Of a stretch of DNA of 5,935 nt, positions 1 through 4,862 are shown piece by piece; positions within the stretch are counted from its first letter, which is position 1; each line of letters begins with the position of its first letter. The position numbers were made by a program, and so were the translations under genes. The stretch comes from Pseudomonadota bacterium (lineage in GTDB: Bacteria; SAR324; NAC60-12), in NCBI GenBank assembly GCA_014381795.1, contig JACNKY010000332.1:1-5935 (forward strand), read 5' to 3'. The notes beneath the pieces are model-generated. The model saw nothing but the letters and a program-made list of their open reading frames with translations, searched no databases and was not told the DNA's origin.

Positions 1-786
1 ATTGACCTGGTGGCAATGTGCGTCAATGATATTTTAGTTCAGGGTGCGGAACCACTGTTTTTCCTGGATTATTTGGCTTGCGGTAAGTTGTTTCCGCAAA
101 AGGTAGAAGCGGTGGTGAAAGGAATCAGCGAGGGTTGTCTGCAGTCCGGATGTGCTTTACTGGGCGGAGAAACCGCAGAAATGCCAGGAATGTATAAAAC
201 AGCTGAATACGATTTGGCAGGTTTTGCTGTCGGTGCTGTTGAACGTGAAAAATTGATCGACGGTAGTAAAATTGAAGCTGGACATGTCTTACTGGGTTTG
301 GCATCCAGCGGAGTTCACAGCAATGGTTTTTCGTTGGTACACAGTATTCTTGACGAAAATTCGCAGAGCATAAACTCAACTCTTCCGGGGACAGCAGAAA
401 CTATTGGCGAAGCACTTTTGACTCCAACCAGAATTTATGTAAAATCAATTTTGAAATTACTTGAAGTTGTCGATGTACAGGGAATGTCCCACATTACGGG
501 CGGTGGATTACCCGGAAATGTTCCGCGGATGCTGCCGGAAAATACAGTCACGGAAATTGAAAAAAGCTCGTGGCCGGATTTGCCGATATTTTCTTTTCTT
601 CGAAAAGAAAGTGGACTTCCGGATGAAGAGTTATTTCCGGTATTTAATATGGGAATCGGCTTTGTGATTTGCGTACCGGAGTCTGCAGAAAAAATTGCGA
701 AAGAGATTTTGGAACAAAACGGTGAAACGGTTTACCGTATCGGTCAGATTGTTTCCGGAAAGAAAGCAGAAGTCCTGTGGGTGTAA
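1..786 (+). CDS. purM: Phosphoribosylformylglycinamidine cyclo-ligase (AIR synthetase), 5'-truncated by window edge
   Basis: PurM closes the imidazole ring in purine synthesis: FGAM + ATP gives AIR, in the cytoplasm. The frame is open from base 1 with no stop, so the gene starts outside the window. Against my memory of E. coli PurM (about 345 aa), roughly the first 80-90 residues are missing and 261 remain. Visible family signatures, numbered from the first visible residue, are VNDILVQGAEPLFFLDY (8-24), GGETAEMPGMY (55-65), SSGVHSNGFSL (102-112), PTRIYVKS (142-149), HITGGG (164-169) and FNMGIGF (215-221). These belong to the AIRS N- and C-terminal domains. A GTG at 10-12 could be read as a start, but it lies inside the conserved IDLVAMCVND segment and is not one. 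The stop at 784-786 is 2 nt before the purN ATG, indicating co-transcription and probable translational coupling. Nothing in the visible part looks broken. Confidence 0.97.
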   Translation: MDLVAMCVNDILVQGAEPLFFLDYLACGKLFPQKVEAVVKGISEGCLQSGCALLGGETAEMPGMYKTAEYDLAGFAVGAVEREKLIDGSKIEAGHVLLGLASSGVHSNGFSLVHSILDENSQSINSTLPGTAETIGEALLTPTRIYVKSILKLLEVVDVQGMSHITGGGLPGNVPRMLPENTVTEIEKSSWPDLPIFSFLRKESGLPDEELFPVFNMGIGFVICVPESAEKIAKEILEQNGETVYRIGQIVSGKKAEVLWV

Positions 787-788
787 AA

Positions 789-1358
789 ATGCGGATTGCG
801 GTTTTTGCTTCCGGACGTGGATCCAATCTGCAGGCAATTCACGATGCTACTCTTGCCAATGATCTTCAGGGAGTTTCACTGGCATTACTTGTCTGTGACC
901 GTCCGGACGCACCTGTTGTGGAAGAAGTTAAAAAACGCGGGATTCCGGCTTTTATTTTCAGTCCGCAGGATTATGCTGATAAAAAAGACTATGAAATTGT
1001 TATTTCCGAAAAGTTGAAAACAGCAAAAATTGAGCTGGTTGTTTTAGCAGGTTACATGCGTTTGGTAGGTAGCGTTCTGCTTGAAAAATGGGAAGGACGA
1101 ATGATAAATCTGCATCCTTCTCTGCTACCTCTTTTTCCTGGAATAGATGCGATAGGACAAGCCTGGCGGTCAGGTGCAAAAGAAACCGGCGTCACAGTAC
1201 ATTTTGTGGATGCAGGAATGGACACCGGGCAGATATTTTTACAGCAGAAAATAAGCGTTGATCCGGAAGACACGGAAGTAAGTTTAGCAAAAAAAATTCA
1301 TTCTCTGGAACACCAGTTACTGCCCAAAGCAATTCAGAAATTTCAGCAGGAAATGTAA
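789..1358 (+). CDS. purN: Phosphoribosylglycinamide formyltransferase (GAR transformylase, folate-dependent)
   Basis: PurN transfers the formyl group of 10-formyltetrahydrofolate to GAR, giving FGAR (step 3 of IMP synthesis). From ATG 789 the product is 189 aa, normal for the family. The N-terminus MRIAVFASGRGSNLQAI carries the phosphate-binding SGRGSN loop right after the first beta strand, as in known PurN proteins. The catalytic Asn-His-Asp triad is visible as N107 and H109 (NLHPSLLP) and D145 (GMDTGQI), matching E. coli N106, H108 and D144. An in-frame GTG at 777 would add four residues and overlap the purM stop; I prefer ATG 789 because the family's first strand begins there. Neither start has a convincing Shine-Dalgarno, so translation probably depends on ribosomes finishing purM. 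The FPGIDAIGQA and LEHQ segments resemble Bacillus-type PurN more than the E. coli form. The stop directly abuts the purD ATG. Confidence 0.95.
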   Translation: MRIAVFASGRGSNLQAIHDATLANDLQGVSLALLVCDRPDAPVVEEVKKRGIPAFIFSPQDYADKKDYEIVISEKLKTAKIELVVLAGYMRLVGSVLLEKWEGRMINLHPSLLPLFPGIDAIGQAWRSGAKETGVTVHFVDAGMDTGQIFLQQKISVDPEDTEVSLAKKIHSLEHQLLPKAIQKFQQEM

Positions 1359-2618
1359 ATGAAAATTTTGGTAATAGGCGGCGGCGGCAGGGAACACGCT
1401 TTAGTCTGGAAGCTCAAAAACGGAGATGCTGCACGCGAAATATTTTGTGCGCCAGGCAATCCGGGTATTGCTGAGATCGCGGAATGTGTACCTTTGCAAG
1501 TAAAGCAAATTATTGAATTGGCTGATTTTGCCGAAGACAACAAAATTGACTTAAGCGTGGTTGGTCCGGAAGATCCATTAACTGACGGAATTGTGGATCT
1601 TTTTGAAAAACGGAATTTGCCTGTTTTTGGTCCAAATCGGCAGTCAGCCCTTTTGGAAGGCAGCAAAGCCTACGCGAAAAAAGTGATGGAGCGCTTCAAT
1701 GTTCCGACTGCGGAATACTGCGAATTTGATGATTTTGAAAAGGCACTCGCATATGTAAAAACGCAGGGTGTGCCGATTGTGATCAAAGCCGATGGACTGG
1801 CCGCAGGAAAAGGAGTTACAGTCGCAGAAACTCTTGCAGAAGCTGAAACTGCTTTGAGGTCCATCATGGTACAGAAAGTTTTTGGAGAATCCGGAACAAA
1901 AGTCGTGATCGAAGAATGTTTACGTGGTGAAGAAATGACCGTGCTGGCTTTTGTGGATGGAAAGACAGTCCTGCCGATGGTACCGTCACAGGATCACAAA
2001 CCTGTTTTTGACAGTGACCGCGGACCAAATACGGGTGGTATGGGAGCGTATTCTCCGGTTCCGCAACTGGAAAAATGGCTTCCGGAAATAAATGAACGTG
2101 TACTTCGTCCGGTTGCCGAAGGTTTGGCTGAAGAAGGAACACCATTCAGCGGTATACTTTACGCTGGATTGATGATCACCGAAAATGGTCCAAAAGTAAT
2201 TGAGTTTAATGTGCGTTTTGGTGACCCGGAAGCTCAGGTTATTTTGCCACGGCTGGAAAATGATCTGGCGGAAATTTTCTTGGCAGTCACTGAAAAAAGA
2301 CTTCATGAAGTAAAACTGCGTTGGCAAAGTGGAGCCTCTGTCTGTGTGATTGCGGCAGCACCAGGCTATCCCGGACCTCCAACCAAAGGCCTGCCAATCA
2401 CACTTCCTGAAGTTCATCTTGCAGGAACGCAAATTTTTCACGCCGGAACTGCGATCCAAAATGAGCAGTTGGTGACAAGCGGCGGCCGCGTTTTTGGAAT
2501 TAGTGCTCAAGGTACTGACATTGCGGAGGCCAGAAAACATGCATATTCCCTGTTGGAAAAAGTGCAATTTAATGGCAAGCATTTCCGCCGGGATATCGCA
2601 GCAAAAGCTTTAAGCTGA
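1359..2618 (+). CDS. purD: Phosphoribosylamine--glycine ligase (GAR synthetase)
   Basis: PurD joins 5-phosphoribosylamine to glycine using ATP, giving GAR (step 2 of IMP synthesis), the substrate of PurN encoded just upstream. The product is 419 aa, a typical single-domain bacterial PurD with no fusion. The N-terminal domain opens with GGGGREHAL (7-15). The ATP-grasp domain shows KADGLAAGKGV (143-153), QDHK (211-214), RGPNTGGMGAYSP (221-233) and the metal-binding EFNVRFGDPE (282-291). The C-terminal domain shows AGT (362-364), GGRVFG (375-380) and FRRDI (409-413). ATG 1359 follows the purN stop (1356-1358) with no gap; AGGA at 1348-1351, inside the end of purN, is a plausible ribosome binding site 7 nt upstream. 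It is the last gene of the purine block. No purH is found beside it, unlike the common purH-purD or purMN-purH-purD arrangements. No defects are visible. Confidence 0.97.
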   Translation: MKILVIGGGGREHALVWKLKNGDAAREIFCAPGNPGIAEIAECVPLQVKQIIELADFAEDNKIDLSVVGPEDPLTDGIVDLFEKRNLPVFGPNRQSALLEGSKAYAKKVMERFNVPTAEYCEFDDFEKALAYVKTQGVPIVIKADGLAAGKGVTVAETLAEAETALRSIMVQKVFGESGTKVVIEECLRGEEMTVLAFVDGKTVLPMVPSQDHKPVFDSDRGPNTGGMGAYSPVPQLEKWLPEINERVLRPVAEGLAEEGTPFSGILYAGLMITENGPKVIEFNVRFGDPEAQVILPRLENDLAEIFLAVTEKRLHEVKLRWQSGASVCVIAAAPGYPGPPTKGLPITLPEVHLAGTQIFHAGTAIQNEQLVTSGGRVFGISAQGTDIAEARKHAYSLLEKVQFNGKHFRRDIAAKALS

Positions 2619-2632
2619 AAACCTTCTTTAGC

Positions 2633-2654
2633 ATGCTACCCATTAGGGTAGTAT
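2633..2654 (+). repeat. Inverted repeat / hairpin just after purD
   Basis: The arm CTACCC (2636-2641) and its exact complement GGGTAG (2646-2651) flank an ATTA loop. The stem extends through one G-U wobble and two A-U pairs, giving about nine pairs across 2633-2654. No T-run follows, so it is not a classical intrinsic terminator. GGGTA (2646-2650) can instead pair with TACCC (2654-2658), making a competing hairpin. It lies 14 nt after the purD stop. Possible roles are stabilising the 3' end of the pur mRNA or acting in regulation; the sequence does not say which. Confidence 0.5.
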
Positions 2655-2692
2655 ACCCCTACTTATAAGAAATTAAACCCCCACCTATAAGA
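2655..2692. repeat. Imperfect direct repeat, two 16-nt copies at 22-nt period
   Basis: Copy 1 (2655-2670) reads ACCCCTACTTATAAGA and copy 2 (2677-2692) reads ACCCCCACCTATAAGA. They match at 14 of 16 positions, and both differences are C/T transitions. The 22-nt period is close to two turns of B-DNA, as expected for tandem protein sites on one face. Copy 1 contains the palindrome CTTATAAG (2662-2669). The pair lies between the purine block and the Calvin-type block, just upstream of the candidate promoter. An operator role is inference. Confidence 0.45.
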
Positions 2693-2712
2693 GGGTTTGC
2701 ACATTATTTTTT
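2675..2712 (+). terminator. Weak candidate intrinsic terminator of the pur block
   Basis: AAACCC (2675-2680) pairs exactly with GGGTTT (2693-2698) around a 12-nt loop, and six T residues follow at 2707-2712. The stem is short and the T-run begins 8 nt after it, further than in standard terminators, so function is doubtful. Its position between two gene blocks supports the idea of a transcript end here. It overlaps the second copy of the direct repeat. Confidence 0.3.
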
Positions 2713-2724
2713 ATCTAGTATTAT
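2697..2724 (+). promoter_or_regulatory. Candidate sigma-70-type promoter for the bisphosphatase gene
   Basis: TTGCAC (2697-2702) could be a -35 element (3 of 6 consensus bases). TATTAT (2719-2724) matches the -10 consensus at 5 of 6 positions after a 16-nt spacer. Transcription would begin near 2731, leaving a leader of about 40 nt before the ATG at 2774. The region is AT-rich, so chance matches are easy. The location at the head of a new functional block is the main support. Confidence 0.35.
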
Positions 2725-2773
2725 TGTGCTCAATTAAACAAATTATTCAAAAACCCGTACCTGAAAAGTTGAT

Positions 2774-3733
2774 ATGGACAGCGTGGATACCCACGATTTG
2801 ATTTTTCCTTACCTGCTTCGTAAAGTTACCGAAAAAGCAGCACTTGCATCCTATGACTGGATTGGCCGAGGAGACAAGGAGGGAGGAGATAAAGCAGCAG
2901 TTGATGCGATGAGAGTTTCACTGAATGAATTAAAACTAAACGGTACAGTTGTTATCGGTGAGGGTGAAAAGGATGAAGCGCCTCAATTATACAACGGTGA
3001 AGTATTCGGTGATAAAACTGCGGAAGACCACCTTGACATTGCTGTTGATCCTGTGGAAGGAACGACCTTTTTAGCAGGTGGACAAACAAATGCAATGGCA
3101 GTCATCGCGACCGCGCCAAAAGGAACCATGCTGGATCCAGGGCCTGCATTCTATATGGAAAAATTTGCTGCTCCCGCTGAAACGAGAGGCAAGATAGATA
3201 TGAACTGGTCAACCGAAAAGAAACTTAAAACCGTTGCCAGCTTAATTGAAAAAAATTTGAATGATTTGACAGTTTTTGTGCTGGACAAACCGAGGCACCG
3301 TGGACTTATAGAGGAAATACATGAAGCCGGCGCCAGAGTGACTCTTTATCCTGCAGGAGATGTTGCCGGAGCTATCATGGCTGCAACCCCAGATACAGAA
3401 GTAGATGTGCTGATGGGAACCGGTGGAACTCCTGAAGGTATCATATCCGCTTGTGCAATTCGTGCTATGGGCGGAGAATTTCAGGGAAGAATCAATCCTC
3501 AACTTGCGACAGAGATTGTGAGTGTTCGTGATGCAGGATTTGACACCAATCGCTGGTATGAACGTGATGAATTGATTGGATCAGACGATGTTCATTTTTG
3601 CGCTACCGGAATTACATCCGGATTGTTATTCAGTGGAGTAAAACTCACTAAACACCATTTCAGGACAGAAACTCTGATTGTGACCGGAGCTTCCAGAGAA
3701 AAAGTATCGCTGATAAACTGGCACAACAGATAA
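2774..3733 (+). CDS. glpX: Class II fructose-1,6-bisphosphatase, GlpX type (possible fructose/sedoheptulose bisphosphatase)
   Basis: The enzyme hydrolyses fructose-1,6-bisphosphate to fructose-6-phosphate. Some GlpX-family members, such as the cyanobacterial one, also act on sedoheptulose-1,7-bisphosphate. The product is 319 aa. By comparison with E. coli GlpX, the metal and active-site residues are intact: D39 (GGDKAAV), E63/E65/D67 (GEGEKDEAP), D92, E95 and T97 (VDPVEGTT), and E221 (TPEGI). KPRH (172-175) and ATGITSG (277-283) are also present. Between GR (238-239) and SDDVHF (270-275) it is about 13 residues shorter than the E. coli protein, as in several other bacterial GlpX proteins. It lacks the two-cysteine insert found in the cyanobacterial enzyme before the VDP motif. 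ATG 2774 is the first possible start after the in-frame stop at 2762-2764; the ribosome binding site is weak (GAAAAG). Its place before phosphoribulokinase and transketolase suggests a Calvin-cycle rather than purely gluconeogenic role. Confidence 0.93.
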   Translation: MDSVDTHDLIFPYLLRKVTEKAALASYDWIGRGDKEGGDKAAVDAMRVSLNELKLNGTVVIGEGEKDEAPQLYNGEVFGDKTAEDHLDIAVDPVEGTTFLAGGQTNAMAVIATAPKGTMLDPGPAFYMEKFAAPAETRGKIDMNWSTEKKLKTVASLIEKNLNDLTVFVLDKPRHRGLIEEIHEAGARVTLYPAGDVAGAIMAATPDTEVDVLMGTGGTPEGIISACAIRAMGGEFQGRINPQLATEIVSVRDAGFDTNRWYERDELIGSDDVHFCATGITSGLLFSGVKLTKHHFRTETLIVTGASREKVSLINWHNR

Positions 3734-3743
3734 TTAAGATTTA

Positions 3744-3767
3744 GGGATAGGGTTAAAAAACTATCCC
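3744..3767 (+). repeat. Inverted repeat between bisphosphatase and phosphoribulokinase genes
   Basis: GGGATAG (3744-3750) and CTATCCC (3761-3767) are exact complements separated by a 10-nt A-rich loop, starting 10 nt after the bisphosphatase stop. No T-run follows on this strand, so a Rho-independent terminator is unlikely. It could protect the upstream mRNA 3' end or tune expression between the two genes. The 112-nt gap holds no gene. Confidence 0.45.
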
Positions 3768-3813
3768 AGCCAATAAAATCAGCCACATGTGCCTTGAATA
3801 ATTTAACACAATA

Positions 3814-3827
3814 TTGAAATATTTCAA
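3814..3827. promoter_or_regulatory. Perfect 14-bp palindrome upstream of phosphoribulokinase (candidate operator)
   Basis: TTGAAATATTTCAA equals its own reverse complement over all 14 bases. It ends 7 nt before the Shine-Dalgarno and 18 nt before the phosphoribulokinase ATG. Symmetry of this kind suits a dimeric DNA-binding regulator. AT-rich palindromes also arise by chance, and no second copy was found upstream of the bisphosphatase or transketolase genes. Confidence 0.35.
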
Positions 3828-3834
3828 CTTGAAA

Positions 3835-3840
3835 AAGGAG
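3835..3840 (+). promoter_or_regulatory. Strong Shine-Dalgarno of phosphoribulokinase
   Basis: AAGGAG is a near-complete anti-16S complement, 5 nt upstream of ATG 3846. It fixes the start codon and is the strongest ribosome binding site in the window; the other genes have weak ones or none visible. Confidence 0.8.
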
Positions 3841-3845
3841 ACACA

Positions 3846-4784
3846 ATGCCATTGAATCGTTTAGACCGCCCGGTTATTCTCGGGATTGTAGGAGATTCAG
3901 CTGCAGGAAAAACCACTCTAGCCGCAGGAGTTGCCGAGATCCTGGGAAAAGATCAAGTTGTGACTATTTGTACCGACGATTATCACAAGTACGACCGGGC
4001 ACAACGAGCCGAAAACGGTACATCTGCTCTTGATCTAAAATGTAACTACCTCGATATTATTGAAAATGATCTGAATAGTTTGCGTAACGGTAAAGCCATC
4101 ATCAAACCGATTTACAGTCATCATGATGGTACCTTTAAACCGGCCGAGTATGTTGAGCCTAAACCCTACATTGTGGTTGAGGGGTTGCTTGGCTACAGTA
4201 CCAGAAACATGCGCAACAATTATGATGTAAAAATATATTTGGATCCGGAAGAGGAACTTCGGGTTCTCTGGAAAGTCATTCGGGACACCACAAAGCGCGG
4301 TTATACAGAACAGCAGGTCCTGGCATCACTGGAAAAGCGGAAAGACGACAGTCCGGCCTTCATTCAACCGCAGCGGACTTTTGCTGATATGGTGATTCAG
4401 TTTTATCGTCCGGAAGGCAAGGAAAATGAAGTTGGCCCAGGACTTAACGTTCGACATACCCTGCGTCCTACTTTACCTCATCCTGATCTGACATCTTTGC
4501 TGGATGTAGGAGCAAATAAAGGAATTACTCTTGATTTGGTACGTGACAACGACGGAAAACCTGTCGATATTCTTGACATTCATGGTAGTATAGAAACTCC
4601 TCGTGCAAGCAAACTTGAGGAATTGCTGTGGACCTTGATTCCTGAAGCACAACATTTACGGGAAAATACACGATCCATAGAAGAACTGGAAAAAATTAAC
4701 ATTATCAGTCACCCTTTAATGTTGACTCAATTGCTGATTGCTTATCACATGGTGAAGGCCGCTTTGGGCCATCACGCGATTTAG
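3846..4784 (+). CDS. prk: Phosphoribulokinase (PRK/uridine kinase-like P-loop family)
   Basis: The predicted reaction is ATP + ribulose-5-phosphate to ribulose-1,5-bisphosphate, the step that supplies RuBisCO. The product is 312 aa. The P-loop is GDSAAGKT (16-23). TDDYHKYDR (43-51) carries the tandem Asp expected for the catalytic base and substrate binding. KPIY (87-90) and VVEGLLG (110-116, Walker-B-like) follow, then RDTTKRGYT (146-154) and QPQRTFADMVIQF (174-186), both typical of PRK. The C-terminal third (about 200-312) differs from the cyanobacterial/plant form and resembles PRKs I recall from Chloroflexi and similar lineages. The P-loop cysteine of plant and cyanobacterial enzymes is Ala20 here; only Cys42 and Cys66 are present, so the usual thioredoxin disulfide switch seems absent. 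ATG 3846 is fixed by the strong AAGGAG upstream. Uridine kinase is an alternative, but the length, the QPQRTFAD motif and the neighbours favour PRK. Confidence 0.9.
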   Translation: MPLNRLDRPVILGIVGDSAAGKTTLAAGVAEILGKDQVVTICTDDYHKYDRAQRAENGTSALDLKCNYLDIIENDLNSLRNGKAIIKPIYSHHDGTFKPAEYVEPKPYIVVEGLLGYSTRNMRNNYDVKIYLDPEEELRVLWKVIRDTTKRGYTEQQVLASLEKRKDDSPAFIQPQRTFADMVIQFYRPEGKENEVGPGLNVRHTLRPTLPHPDLTSLLDVGANKGITLDLVRDNDGKPVDILDIHGSIETPRASKLEELLWTLIPEAQHLRENTRSIEELEKINIISHPLMLTQLLIAYHMVKAALGHHAI

Positions 4785-4862
4785 TGCTTTCCGGGTTTCT
4801 CAATTTCAGCGACGGAAGAGTCTCCATACATTTTCTTGAAAAACTAACAATTAATAAAAACT

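Noticed and set aside
1986..2582. 198-codon minus-strand reading frame opposite purD
   Set aside because: It is antisense to conserved PurD motifs, has a low-complexity translation and no ribosome binding site; it is explained as a shadow of purD.
2721..2736. Possible inverted repeat TTATTG...CAATTAA before the bisphosphatase gene
   Set aside because: The arms pair only with a one-base insertion in an AT-rich stretch; this is within chance expectation.
2619..2773. Purine riboswitch or other known riboswitch in the gap after purD
   Set aside because: The gap follows rather than precedes the pur genes, and the short C-run hairpins do not form a three-way junction with conserved purine-riboswitch loops.
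3784..3791. CACATGTG palindrome as a regulator site
   Set aside because: Eight-base palindromes are frequent by chance, and no second copy or CbbR-like arrangement could be recognised.
4786..4817. TTCCG/CGGAA hairpin after phosphoribulokinase as a terminator
   Set aside because: Only five pairs around a loop of about 20 nt, with no T-run; it does not support a transcript end.
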